The notes under the pieces are model-generated. The model was not told where the DNA came from. It did no database searches and worked only from the letters and a program-made list of their open reading frames with translations. Made by a program: the position numbers and the translations under genes. Shown in pieces: positions 42,123-51,358 of a stretch of 64,000 nucleotides of DNA (positions are counted from its first letter, which is position 1; the number at the start of each line of letters is the position of its first letter). Source of the stretch: Roseateles_C aquae (GTDB lineage: Bacteria > Pseudomonadota > Gammaproteobacteria > Burkholderiales > Burkholderiaceae_C); NCBI RefSeq assembly GCF_032337115.1, contig NZ_JAVXZY010000002.1, positions 751,852-815,851 of the forward strand, in the 5' to 3' direction.

Positions 42123-44237
42123 ATGGGAGAGATGACCTCCGAAGGCGCCAGCCTGAGTGCCGGCATTGACCTGAGCCAGTTCTACCAAGTCTTCTTTGAA
42201 GAGGCGAGTGAGAACCTCGACAACATGGAGCAGCTGCTGCTCAATGTGAATGTCGAGTCGGCTGACGACGAAGAACTGAACGCCATCTTCCGCTGCGCGC
42301 ACTCGATCAAAGGTGGCGCAGCGACCTTCGGTTTCAGCGATGTGGCCGAACTGACCCACCAGATGGAGACGCTGCTGGACAAGCTGCGCCGTCATGAACT
42401 GAATCCGACCTCGCAGATGGTCGATGTGCTGCTGCAGTCTGGCGATGCCTTGCGCGCCCAGCTCGGCCGCCATCAGGGCTCGGGAGCAGCCGCGGTCGAC
42501 ACAACCGAGTTGCTCCTCAACATCAAGACCATGGTCGATGGCGGCGGCGAGGTGCCAGTAGCCGCCCCCAAGGCCACGTCAGCGGCACCGGCCGCGCCAG
42601 CACCGGCACCTATCGCCTCAAATGTGCGTCAGCTGGAGCTCCAGGTTGGCCCGCTCAGCAATCCCTCGCATGCGGACAATCTGGTTGAGCTGTTCAAGGA
42701 AATCACCGATCTCGGCACCATCGAGCCGCTCGACGGTGGCGTCGCTGCCGACGGTATTCGCCGCTTCAAGGTCACGACCAGCAGCACCGACAACGATCTG
42801 CTGGATCTCTTCACCTTCCACGTCGCCCGCGAACAGGTCAAGCTCTCTCCCTTGACCTCGGGCTATGGCTTCCACGAAGGTGCCCCCGGCTCCCCGCCCG
42901 CCGAGGCAAAGAAGGAAGAGGATCTCGGCTATGGCTTCTTCGACGATGCCCCTGGCGTGCCCGCCAGCGCCACGTCGACCGAAGTCAAGCCAGTGGCCGA
43001 AGCGCCCAAGCCTGCTGCCGTCGTCAAGCCGGCTGCCGCCAAGCCGGAGGCACGCGCCGCCGGTGGCGGCATGGATCAATCGACGCTGCGGGTCTCGGTC
43101 GAGAAGGTCGACCAGTTGATCAACCTCGTCGGCGAACTGGTCATCACCCAGGCCATGCTGGCGCAGAACAGCCGCAATGTCGATCCCGGCCTGTACCAGC
43201 AGCTGTCGTCCGGCCTGGCCGACCTGGAACGAAACACCCGCGACCTGCAGGAATCGGTGATGTCGATTCGGATGATTCCGATGTCGGTCGTCTTCAACCG
43301 CTTCCCGCGCATGCTGCGCGACCTCGCTGCCAAGCTGGGCAAGAAGGTCGAGCTGGTGACGCAGGGCGAAGCCACCGAACTGGATAAAGGCCTGGTCGAG
43401 AAGATCACCGATCCTCTGACTCACCTGGTGCGCAACAGCTGCGACCACGGCATTGAGTCGCCGGCCGACCGCGCTGCCAAGGGCAAGCCTGAGCAAGGCA
43501 CCATCACCCTGGTTGCCTCGCATCAGGGCGGCTCCATCGTCATCGAGGTGCGCGACGATGGCCGCGGTCTGAATCGCGACAAGCTGCTCAAGAAGGCCCG
43601 AGAAAAAGGCATTGACGCGCCTGACACCATGACGGACCAGGAGGTCTGGGGGCTGATCTTTGCGCCGGGCTTCTCGACGGCAGATCAGGTCACCGACGTG
43701 TCCGGCCGTGGCGTCGGCATGGACGTGGTGAAGAAGAACATCACCCAGCTGGGCGGCACCGTCGAAATCGATTCCGCTGAAGGCTACGGCATGAAGGTCT
43801 CGGTGAGACTGCCGCTGACGCTGGCCATCATGGATGGCATGAGCGTGGGCGTCGGCGAAGAGGTCTACATCCTGCCGCTGTCCTCGGTGGTCGAGTCCTT
43901 CCAGGTTCAGGCCGACACGATCAAGACGGTCGGTGGTTCGGGCCGCGTGGTTGAGGTTCGCGACGAGTTCATGCCCGTGGTCGAGCTGGAGCAGGTTTTC
44001 AATGTGCCGCGCTTCGACTTCGAGCACGTCAGCTCCATCATGGTGGTCGTCGAAGCCGAAGGCGGGCGGGTCGCGCTGCTGGTCGATGAACTGCTTGGCC
44101 AGCAGCAGGTGGTCGTGAAGAACCTCGAGGCCAACTACCGCAAGGTCTTTGATGTCTCCGGCGCCACCATCATGGGCGATGGTCGCGTGGCCCTGATTCT
44201 GGACATTGGCAGCCTGGTCCGACGTTCGCGTCATTGA
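42123..44237 (+). CDS. cheA: Chemotaxis histidine kinase CheA
   Basis: CheA autophosphorylates in receptor arrays and passes phosphate to CheY and CheB. The 704-residue protein has the HPt domain with H60 (CAHSIKGGAATFG), a CheY/CheB-binding P2-like domain, the P3 dimer helices (LRVSVEKVDQLINLVGELV), the HATPase (HLVRNSCDHGIE, RDDGRGL, SGRGVGMDVV) and a C-terminal CheW-like domain (about 580-704). The middle has an Ala/Pro/Lys-rich linker. It follows cheY2 by 26 bases. Confidence 0.98.
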   Translation: MGEMTSEGASLSAGIDLSQFYQVFFEEASENLDNMEQLLLNVNVESADDEELNAIFRCAHSIKGGAATFGFSDVAELTHQMETLLDKLRRHELNPTSQMVDVLLQSGDALRAQLGRHQGSGAAAVDTTELLLNIKTMVDGGGEVPVAAPKATSAAPAAPAPAPIASNVRQLELQVGPLSNPSHADNLVELFKEITDLGTIEPLDGGVAADGIRRFKVTTSSTDNDLLDLFTFHVAREQVKLSPLTSGYGFHEGAPGSPPAEAKKEEDLGYGFFDDAPGVPASATSTEVKPVAEAPKPAAVVKPAAAKPEARAAGGGMDQSTLRVSVEKVDQLINLVGELVITQAMLAQNSRNVDPGLYQQLSSGLADLERNTRDLQESVMSIRMIPMSVVFNRFPRMLRDLAAKLGKKVELVTQGEATELDKGLVEKITDPLTHLVRNSCDHGIESPADRAAKGKPEQGTITLVASHQGGSIVIEVRDDGRGLNRDKLLKKAREKGIDAPDTMTDQEVWGLIFAPGFSTADQVTDVSGRGVGMDVVKKNITQLGGTVEIDSAEGYGMKVSVRLPLTLAIMDGMSVGVGEEVYILPLSSVVESFQVQADTIKTVGGSGRVVEVRDEFMPVVELEQVFNVPRFDFEHVSSIMVVVEAEGGRVALLVDELLGQQQVVVKNLEANYRKVFDVSGATIMGDGRVALILDIGSLVRRSRH

Positions 44238-44269
44238 GCAGCGAAGCTCTGTTCGAAAGGAAGTTCTGA

Positions 44270-46102
44270 ATGAGCATGAGCTCAATGCTGAGGCAGTTCA
44301 GTATCCGCACGCGGATGATTGGCGCCATCGCCATGGTGCTGGCCCTGCTGCTGGCGGTTGGCGGCGTTGGTTTGACAGGCATGAGCTCCATGCGCAGTCA
44401 GACTCAACGCTTCGTCGACGTCGCCAGCACGGAGGCCAGCCAGATCACCCGCCTGGCTCAGCAGATGGGTAATCTGCGCCGCTACGAAAAGGATCTGCTG
44501 CTGAATATGGGCCAAGCCGACGCCAGTCGCGCGGCCCGGCAGAACTGGGACAAGTCGGTCAGCGAAGTCACCGCCATTCTCAAGCGTCTTGATGGCGGTG
44601 GTGACGACGCTGCCCGCAAGGTACTGCGCAAGCTCGCGCCACTGGTAGACAGCTATGCCAACCGTGCACAAGCCGTGCTCAGCAAGGCCGAGAGCGGAGG
44701 CTTTGACGCCGTGTCGGCGGCCAATGCGGCGCTGGCCGATGCCAAGAGCTCGATCCAGGAAGCTGAAAGGCTGCTGGATGAGGTGCAGGTCGCGCTGGAT
44801 CGCGACGCCAAGGAACTGCAGATCCAGAGCGCCAAGACTGAAGACCGCATGTTGATGGCCTTCATGGTGGTCCTCGGGATCAGCGCCCTGATCGTTGTGC
44901 CGCTGACCCTGCTGAATATGCACAGCATCTGCAACCCATTGGCCGAGGCCGAGGCGCTCGCCAGCGCGATTGCGCAGGGTGACCTGACCAATGCGTCCGG
45001 CACCATCGAGGGCAATGACGAGGCATCGCACCTGCTGCGTTCGCTGCAACATATGCAGGGCGCGCTGCAAGGTTTGGTCGGTCAGCTGCGACTGTCGGCG
45101 GAACACATCCGCACCGCGTCGGTTGAGATCGCCTCTGGCAATCAAGACCTTTCCAGCCGCACCGAGCAGACGGCCAGCAATCTGCAGCAAGCTGCCTCTT
45201 CGATGGTGCAGCTGACCGGCACTGTCAAACAGACCGCAGACTCGGCCTTGACCGCCAATCAGCTGGCCTCGTCGGCCTCCACAGCCGCTGCCAAGGGCGG
45301 TGAAGTGGTTGGCCAGGTCGTCGCGACCATGGACGAAATCAACACCAGCTCCAAGAAGATCAATGACATCATCAGTGTGATCGACGGCATCGCCTTCCAG
45401 ACCAATATCCTGGCGCTGAACGCCGCCGTTGAAGCCGCACGAGCCGGCGAGCAAGGCCGTGGCTTTGCCGTCGTGGCCGGCGAGGTGCGCATGCTGGCCC
45501 AGCGCAGCGCCGAAGCGGCGCGCGAAATCAAGGCCCTGATCGGCGCCAGCGTCGATCGCGTCGAAGCTGGCACCCGTCTGGTTCAGGAAGCCGGTAGCTC
45601 GATGACTGAGATCGTCACCAGCGTTCAGCGCGTGACCGACATCATCGGCGAAATCACTGCTGCGGCGTCCGAACAGAGTGAAGGCATTGGCCAGGTCAAT
45701 CAGTCGGTGGTCGAACTGGATCAGATGACGCAGCAAAACGCCGCCCTGGTTGAGGAATCTGCCGCAGCGGCCGAAAGCCTGAAGGATCAGGCCGAGCAGC
45801 TCGCCGATGCGGTTGATCGCTTCCGTATCAACAACAATGCCGCAGCAAGCAGCGTCAAAGTGAGCAAATCGCCGAAGAGTAGCCGTCCGCTGGCCGGCGC
45901 CGCGAGCGCCACGCTGGCCCAGGCTGCGGCGGCCCGTGCGGCGGCGCCCATGCCTGCGCCTGTGGCCAAGGCTGTCAGCCCAGCACCCGTCAAGAGCAGT
46001 GCTAACCGGGGCGGCGATCAAGCGCCCAGCGCACCGCGCCCTCGCCCGCCTGCGGCCCCCGTGCCTTCGGCGGCGGCCGAAGGCGATTGGGAAAGTTTCT
46101 GA
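44270..46102 (+). CDS. Methyl-accepting chemotaxis protein, four-helix-bundle type
   Basis: The 610-residue receptor has two membrane helices (about 15-35 and 195-218) around a periplasmic four-helix-bundle domain (RYEKDLLLNMGQADASRAARQNWDKSV), then HAMP and the signalling hairpin (IAFQTNILALNAAVEAARAGEQGRGFAVVA). A Pro/Ala-rich linker ends in GDWESF, a CheR/CheB tether similar to NWETF. AAGGAAG precedes the ATG. Confidence 0.96.
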   Translation: MSMSSMLRQFSIRTRMIGAIAMVLALLLAVGGVGLTGMSSMRSQTQRFVDVASTEASQITRLAQQMGNLRRYEKDLLLNMGQADASRAARQNWDKSVSEVTAILKRLDGGGDDAARKVLRKLAPLVDSYANRAQAVLSKAESGGFDAVSAANAALADAKSSIQEAERLLDEVQVALDRDAKELQIQSAKTEDRMLMAFMVVLGISALIVVPLTLLNMHSICNPLAEAEALASAIAQGDLTNASGTIEGNDEASHLLRSLQHMQGALQGLVGQLRLSAEHIRTASVEIASGNQDLSSRTEQTASNLQQAASSMVQLTGTVKQTADSALTANQLASSASTAAAKGGEVVGQVVATMDEINTSSKKINDIISVIDGIAFQTNILALNAAVEAARAGEQGRGFAVVAGEVRMLAQRSAEAAREIKALIGASVDRVEAGTRLVQEAGSSMTEIVTSVQRVTDIIGEITAAASEQSEGIGQVNQSVVELDQMTQQNAALVEESAAAAESLKDQAEQLADAVDRFRINNNAAASSVKVSKSPKSSRPLAGAASATLAQAAAARAAAPMPAPVAKAVSPAPVKSSANRGGDQAPSAPRPRPPAAPVPSAAAEGDWESF

Positions 46103-46141
46103 AGCCGTCCGCAACCCACCAACCTTGCATTGAGGTCAGTC

Positions 46142-46666
46142 ATGGAAATTGTTCCGCAATCCACGCAGGTCGCGCGTCATGAAGGCGGCAACCTCACCGT
46201 CCAATCGCATGGCCCGGCCAGCGGTGAGTACCTCACGTTCCGATTGGGTTCGGAAGAGTACGGCATCGACATCCTGAAAGTTCAGGAGATCCGCTCCTAC
46301 GAACCGCCGACACGCATCGCCAACGCGCCTGACTTCATCAAGGGTGTTGTCAATCTGCGCGGCGTCATCGTGCCCATCGTCGATCTGCGCTTGAAGCTGG
46401 GTTGCCCGACCGCCGAGTACAACAGCTTCACCGTGGTCATCGTGCTCAACGTCAAGGGCCGTGTCGTCGGTGCTGTCGTCGACTCAGTGTCGGATGTGCT
46501 CGAACTCAATCGCGATGCCATCCGCCCCGCACCCGAGCTCAATGCGAGTGCAGTGGATACGAGTTTCATCACCGGCATCGGCGCCGTCAACGACCGCATG
46601 CTGATTCTGATGGACATCGAAGGCTTGATGAGCAGCGCCGACATGGGGCTGATGGAATCCCTGTAA
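46142..46666 (+). CDS. cheW: Chemotaxis coupling protein CheW
   Basis: CheW couples receptors to CheA. The 174-residue protein has the CheW fold pattern: YLTFRLGSEEYGIDILKVQEIRSY, GVVNLRGVIVPIVDLRLKLG, VVIVLNVKGRVVGAVVDSVSDVL (residues about 30-135 in all). The ATG at 46142 is preferred to one at 46130. It lies between two receptor genes. Confidence 0.97.
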   Translation: MEIVPQSTQVARHEGGNLTVQSHGPASGEYLTFRLGSEEYGIDILKVQEIRSYEPPTRIANAPDFIKGVVNLRGVIVPIVDLRLKLGCPTAEYNSFTVVIVLNVKGRVVGAVVDSVSDVLELNRDAIRPAPELNASAVDTSFITGIGAVNDRMLILMDIEGLMSSADMGLMESL

Positions 46667-46766
46667 GCGCTCGGCAACGCTAAAGCCCGCACGCCGAAGG
46701 CGGGCCGGCACAAGGTAGCGCGGGAGGTGGCGCTGCAATTGTTCAGATCGAATGGAGCGATCGCTT

Positions 46767-48923
46767 ATGTCGTCCGGAGTCACCTCAATAGCCCGTCGCG
46801 TCTCGCTGGTAGGCGTGACCGCACTGGCACTCATCCTGCTTGGCACCAGCGGTGCGCTGAGCGTGCTGCTGACCAAGGTCGCCAGGGACCGCACCGCCAC
46901 CTGGGTGGGCGATCGCACGCAAGCCCTGACCGATGGCATGCAAGCGATGGATGAAGTGGCCAAAAACATGGTCAGGCAGTCCTACGGCAGTTTCCGCCAG
47001 GACTTTGGCCCGGTCTTCACGCTGGACGAGGCCACCGGCGATCTGCGCGACTGGGGGCCCAAGCTCAACGGCAATTTCACTCAGGTCGACAAGTTCGCTG
47101 GTACCACCGGCGGCGCGGCGTCGGCCTTCATCATCAAGGATGGTGACTTTCAGCGCATCACGTCTTCGCTGAAGAACGAGAAGGGTGAACGCGATATCGG
47201 CGGCATGCTAGGCAAGAATCATCCGGGCTTCGCCATGCTGAAGGAAGGTAAGTCCTACTCGGGCCGCGCCGTGCTCTTCGGCAAGACCTATATGGCGCAC
47301 TACGAGCCGATCAAGAGCGAGGCCGGCAAAGTGATCGGCCTGCTGGCCATTGCCCTGGACATGGGCACATTCCAGCAAGCCATGGACAAGATGATCAGCA
47401 GCGCCAAGTATTTCGAGACCGGCGGCACCTACGTCGTCTCGGTGCCAAGCAAGGACGTGGCGCAGGCCCGCTTCGTGAGCCATCCCAATGCTCAAGGCAA
47501 ATTGGCCAGCGAGGTCGCGCCGGACTTCGGCAAGTTCATGAGCGCAATGATCGAATCCAAGGATGGATTCGTCGACGACGCGCCCAATGTGCTGAAGACC
47601 AACGGCAGTGGCTTCTTCTCGGTCGGACGCCAGAACGAGAACAGCGGGCTGTGGGTGATCGCCCAGGTCTCGAACAGCGAAGCCATGGCCTCGCACTGGG
47701 CCACGATGGTGCCCTTCTGGATTCTGTTGGGTGGCGCTACCGCAGCACTCGGCTTTGGCCTGTTCTGGATGATGCGCAACTGGATTGCCGCGCCGCTGGC
47801 CTCGCTCTCCGAAGCCGTGCGCAGCATCGCGCAAGGCGATCTCTCGCGCAGCGTCACCAGCGACCGAGACGACGAAATCGGCGCCCTGATTCGCGACACC
47901 GAATCGATGCGTGAGCGCCTCGCCGACACCATCGGCACGGTGCGCCACTCGGTCGACTCCATCGGCACCGCCAGCACCGAAATTGCCAGCGGCAACCAGG
48001 ATCTGAGCCAGCGCACCGAGCAGACCGCATCGAACCTGCAGATCGCCGCCTCGTCCATGGTGCAGCTGACCAGCACCGTGCGTCAGACCGCGGACTCGGC
48101 GCGCACCGCCAACCAGTTGGTGTCGTCGGCCAACAGCGCTGCCGCCAAGGGCGGTGCGGTCGTCAGCCAGGTGGTGACGACGATGGACGAGATCAACACC
48201 AGCTCCAAGAAGATCAACGACATCATCGGTGTCATCGACGGTATCGCCTTTCAGACCAATATCCTGGCGCTGAACGCTGCCGTCGAAGCGGCACGCGCCG
48301 GCGAACAGGGTCGTGGCTTTGCTGTCGTTGCCGCCGAAGTGCGCTCGCTGGCCCAGCGCAGCGCGGAGGCCGCCAAGGAGATCAAGACCCTGATCGGTGC
48401 CAGCGTCGATCGCGTCGAGGCAGGATCGCGCCTGGTGCAGGATGCCGGCGCCTCGATGGACGAGATTGTCACCAGCGTCCAGCGCGTCTCGGACATCATT
48501 GGCGAGATCTCGGCGGCTGCCACCGAGCAGAGCGAGGGCATCGGACAGGTCAACCAGTCCGTGGTCCAACTCGACCAGATGACACAGCAAAACGCCGCGC
48601 TGGTTGAAGAGTCAGCCGCCGCAGCGGAAAGCCTCAAGGATCAGGCACAGCGGCTGGTTGAGGCCGTGGCCGTGTTCCGCGTTGCCGCCACTGCAGGCAC
48701 GCAAGCCCGTGACAAGGCGCCACGTCCGACCGCCACCAGCACAGCCACCAAGGCCGCTTCGGCGCCCCGTGCTGCCGTGATTCCAGCCCCGGCCAGAAAA
48801 CCCAAGCTCACAGCGAAAGCGCATTCCGGCGCCTCAGCCGAAGCATCAAGTGCCGCCGCGCCTGCGCCGCGGGCAGCAGCGCCGGCCCCAAGTGCTGCAG
48901 AGGGGGATTGGGAGTCTTTCTGA
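46767..48923 (+). CDS. Methyl-accepting chemotaxis protein with Cache3/Cache2 sensor
   Basis: The 718-residue receptor has membrane helices (about 12-34 and 318-340) around a large periplasmic Cache3-Cache2 fusion-type domain (GFAMLKEGKSYSGRAVLFGKTYMAHYEPI, about residues 155-185, and WVIAQVSNSEAM). Then HAMP, a signalling hairpin nearly identical to the neighbouring receptors, and a long Ala/Pro tail ending GDWESF. The ATG at 46767 has GGAG 9 bases upstream; 46752 is an alternative. Ligand class is not clear; carboxylates are common for this fold. Confidence 0.95.
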   Translation: MSSGVTSIARRVSLVGVTALALILLGTSGALSVLLTKVARDRTATWVGDRTQALTDGMQAMDEVAKNMVRQSYGSFRQDFGPVFTLDEATGDLRDWGPKLNGNFTQVDKFAGTTGGAASAFIIKDGDFQRITSSLKNEKGERDIGGMLGKNHPGFAMLKEGKSYSGRAVLFGKTYMAHYEPIKSEAGKVIGLLAIALDMGTFQQAMDKMISSAKYFETGGTYVVSVPSKDVAQARFVSHPNAQGKLASEVAPDFGKFMSAMIESKDGFVDDAPNVLKTNGSGFFSVGRQNENSGLWVIAQVSNSEAMASHWATMVPFWILLGGATAALGFGLFWMMRNWIAAPLASLSEAVRSIAQGDLSRSVTSDRDDEIGALIRDTESMRERLADTIGTVRHSVDSIGTASTEIASGNQDLSQRTEQTASNLQIAASSMVQLTSTVRQTADSARTANQLVSSANSAAAKGGAVVSQVVTTMDEINTSSKKINDIIGVIDGIAFQTNILALNAAVEAARAGEQGRGFAVVAAEVRSLAQRSAEAAKEIKTLIGASVDRVEAGSRLVQDAGASMDEIVTSVQRVSDIIGEISAAATEQSEGIGQVNQSVVQLDQMTQQNAALVEESAAAAESLKDQAQRLVEAVAVFRVAATAGTQARDKAPRPTATSTATKAASAPRAAVIPAPARKPKLTAKAHSGASAEASSAAAPAPRAAAPAPSAAEGDWESF

Positions 48924-49044
48924 AGATCGGCCCAGCTGAAGCCGTGGTCGCCACTGCAAGGCGCGCCGCCAAGGCTGCAGCGACTGGCCTGCCCCATATG
49001 AATGAGGCCGACTGCCGGCCAGCTATCGAGAGTAAGGAGTGTCC

Positions 49045-51087
49045 ATGTTTGATTCGATCAAGACCAAGCTGATAGGCGTTGGCATCGCCGTTGTGGTGCT
49101 GAGCCTCACGGTCTCGACCGTGGCCAACTATGTCACCGTGCGCAACAACACGCGGGCCCAGGTGCTGAGCACACTAGACCAGACGGCAAGCGCCCGAGCG
49201 GCGACGATTGCCCAATGGGTGCGCAGCCAGCGCGACATCCTCAGCTCCCTGGCGCCGGCCGTTGATCAGCCCGAGCCGGTGCCCGCACTGGTCCAGGCTG
49301 CCAAGGCTGGAAGGCTGGACGCAGCCTATGTCGGCTATGCCGACAAGCGCATCGTCTTCAACACGCCTCAAAATCTGCCTCCAGGCTATGACCCCACGGG
49401 ACGCCCGTGGTACACCAAGGCCGCGTCCGCCAGTGGCCCCGTGATCACCGAGCCCTATATGGACGCAGCCCGCAAGCTGCTGGTCGTGACCTTTGCCAAC
49501 GCCATCAAGGAAGGCAGCAACGTCAAGGCCGTCGTGGCCTCCGACGTCTTCCTTGACGAGGTGGTGGCGACGATCAAATCGATCAAACCCACGCCCAATG
49601 GCTTTGCGTTTCTGGCCAGCCGCGACGGCAGAATCATTGCCCACCCGGACGCCAATCTGGCCATGAAGCCGGCCACGGCACTCTCGCCCTCACTGGACAA
49701 CGCCGCCTTCAAGGCCGCGATTGACAGCAACGGTGGCTGGGTTGAAGCCAATGTGGGCGACAACAGCTTCCTGCTGCGCGGCGCGCCGGTTGCTGATACG
49801 GATTGGATCCTGGTCACCGCCGCTGCCAAAGACGAGGCGCTGGCCTCGCTGAACTCGCTGCTGCGCGCCGCCGCCATCATCGTGTTGGTGATGATGCTGC
49901 TCGCCGGCGCCGTGATCACCACCATGATCACACAGATGATGAGCGGCCTGGAACGTGTGCGCCAGGCACTCGACGAAATCAGCGCTGGCGGTGGCGATCT
50001 GACTCGTCGACTGCCCGAAAGCGGCAGCGATGAGATTGCACGGATTGCTGCCTCATTCAATCTGTTCGCCAAGAAGATCCAGGACATTCTTATCGACGTT
50101 CGCGCCGCCAGCAGCTCGATTTCAACGGCCTCCAGCGAGATTGCCGTTGGCGCGCAGGATCTCTCCCACCGCACCGAACAGACGGCCTCGAATCTGCAAC
50201 AGGCCAGCTCGTCGATGGAGCATCTGACAGGCACCGTGCGCCAGACGGCAGACGCCGCACAGACCGCCAATCAGCTGGCCTCATCGGCCTCCTCGGCCGC
50301 AGCCAAGGGCGGTGAGGTGGTCAGCCAGGTCGTGGCGACGATGGACGAGATCAACACCAGTTCCAAGAAGATCAACGACATCATCGGCGTCATCGATGGC
50401 ATTGCCTTCCAGACCAATATCCTGGCCCTGAACGCGGCCGTCGAAGCGGCCCGTGCCGGCGAGCAAGGGCGTGGCTTTGCGGTGGTGGCGGCCGAAGTTC
50501 GCTCGCTGGCACAGCGCAGCGCCGAAGCGGCCAAGGAGATCAAGACACTGATTGGTGCCAGCGTCGATCGGGTTGAGGCTGGTTCACGGCTGGTCGAAGC
50601 GGCCGGCGCTTCGATGAACGACATCGTCGCCAGCGTCCAGCGTGTGACGGACATCATCGGTGAGATCACCGCTGCCGCCTCGGAGCAAAGTGAAGGCATC
50701 GGTCAGGTCAACGGCACCGTGGTGCAGCTCGACCAGATGACCCAGCAGAACGCTGCCTTGGTCGAGGAGTCGGCAGCGGCCGCCGAAAGCCTGAAGGATC
50801 AGGCCTTGCGCCTGACTGAAGTCGTCTCGGTGTTCCGTCTGGGCGCCGAAGACAGCGGCCGCAGCAGCAAGCCCTATATCGCCAAGGGCAAGAGCAACCA
50901 TGGCAGCAGCGCGTCAAGCAGCCAGATGGTCCATCACCGTCCGGCCAGCGCCGCCCCCAAGCCTGCAGCAGCACCCAAGCCGGCCGCCGCCAAGCGCGCC
51001 AGCGCGCCGTCCCCTGCGCCAGCGCCCAGCCCCGCCCCCGCGTCCAATGGCGGTGGCGGTGGCGAGGGCGACTGGGAATCGTTCTAA
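49045..51087 (+). CDS. Methyl-accepting chemotaxis protein with dCache_1 sensor
   Basis: The 680-residue receptor has two membrane helices (about 10-30 and 275-300) around a double-Cache domain. Residues of the dCache amino-acid signature are visible: GYDPTGRPWY (Arg, Trp, Tyr), ITEPYMDAA (Tyr) and VVASDVFLDE (Asp). HAMP, signalling hairpin (QTNILALNAAVEAARAGEQ) and an Ala/Pro/Gly tail ending GDWESF follow. AAGGAG lies 7 bases before the ATG. It probably detects amino acids; that is an inference from the motif. Confidence 0.95.
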   Translation: MFDSIKTKLIGVGIAVVVLSLTVSTVANYVTVRNNTRAQVLSTLDQTASARAATIAQWVRSQRDILSSLAPAVDQPEPVPALVQAAKAGRLDAAYVGYADKRIVFNTPQNLPPGYDPTGRPWYTKAASASGPVITEPYMDAARKLLVVTFANAIKEGSNVKAVVASDVFLDEVVATIKSIKPTPNGFAFLASRDGRIIAHPDANLAMKPATALSPSLDNAAFKAAIDSNGGWVEANVGDNSFLLRGAPVADTDWILVTAAAKDEALASLNSLLRAAAIIVLVMMLLAGAVITTMITQMMSGLERVRQALDEISAGGGDLTRRLPESGSDEIARIAASFNLFAKKIQDILIDVRAASSSISTASSEIAVGAQDLSHRTEQTASNLQQASSSMEHLTGTVRQTADAAQTANQLASSASSAAAKGGEVVSQVVATMDEINTSSKKINDIIGVIDGIAFQTNILALNAAVEAARAGEQGRGFAVVAAEVRSLAQRSAEAAKEIKTLIGASVDRVEAGSRLVEAAGASMNDIVASVQRVTDIIGEITAAASEQSEGIGQVNGTVVQLDQMTQQNAALVEESAAAAESLKDQALRLTEVVSVFRLGAEDSGRSSKPYIAKGKSNHGSSASSSQMVHHRPASAAPKPAAAPKPAAAKRASAPSPAPAPSPAPASNGGGGGEGDWESF

Positions 51088-51105
51088 GCCCAGGCTGGGC
51101 ATGAG

Positions 51106-51134
51106 AAAGGCAGGCCTCTTGGCCTGCCTTTTTT
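51106..51134 (+). terminator. Strong terminator after the chemotaxis cluster
   Basis: AAAGGCAGGCC (51106-51116) pairs with GGCCTGCCTTT (51121-51131) around TCTT and runs into a T-tract. It closes the cheY2-cheA-receptor cluster. Confidence 0.9.
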
Positions 51135-51186
51135 CTTGGCGCTTTTCGCGTTAAGCGTGGATGCTCTGGAAACAGCCAAAGGCAGC

Positions 51187-51268
51187 CACAGAGGCACGGA
51201 GTCACGGAGAAAAACAAGTCGAACTCTGGTCTTCCCAGTAAATCCCTCCGCGCCTCCGTGCCTCTGTG
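51187..51268. repeat. Imperfect inverted repeat with 23-base arms
   Basis: Arms 51187-51209 and 51246-51268 pair over 21 of 23 bases around a 36-base loop. The arms contain CAGAGGCACGGAG, a sequence type I associate with dispersed palindromic repeats in many bacterial genomes. The element fills the gap between the terminator and the permease gene. Confidence 0.75.
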
Positions 51269-51358
51269 CTTGCGTTTCGAGTGTCAGTTGCCGCGCATCA
51301 ACTACCGCGCAGAGAGCCTTTTTGTTTGCGCTTCAGCCGCGCGCGCACGGCCGTTAGG

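Noticed and set aside
46685..46705. GCCCGC/GCGGGC hairpin between cheW and the next receptor.
   Set aside because: No T-tract follows it, so it is not a convincing terminator; I leave it unannotated.
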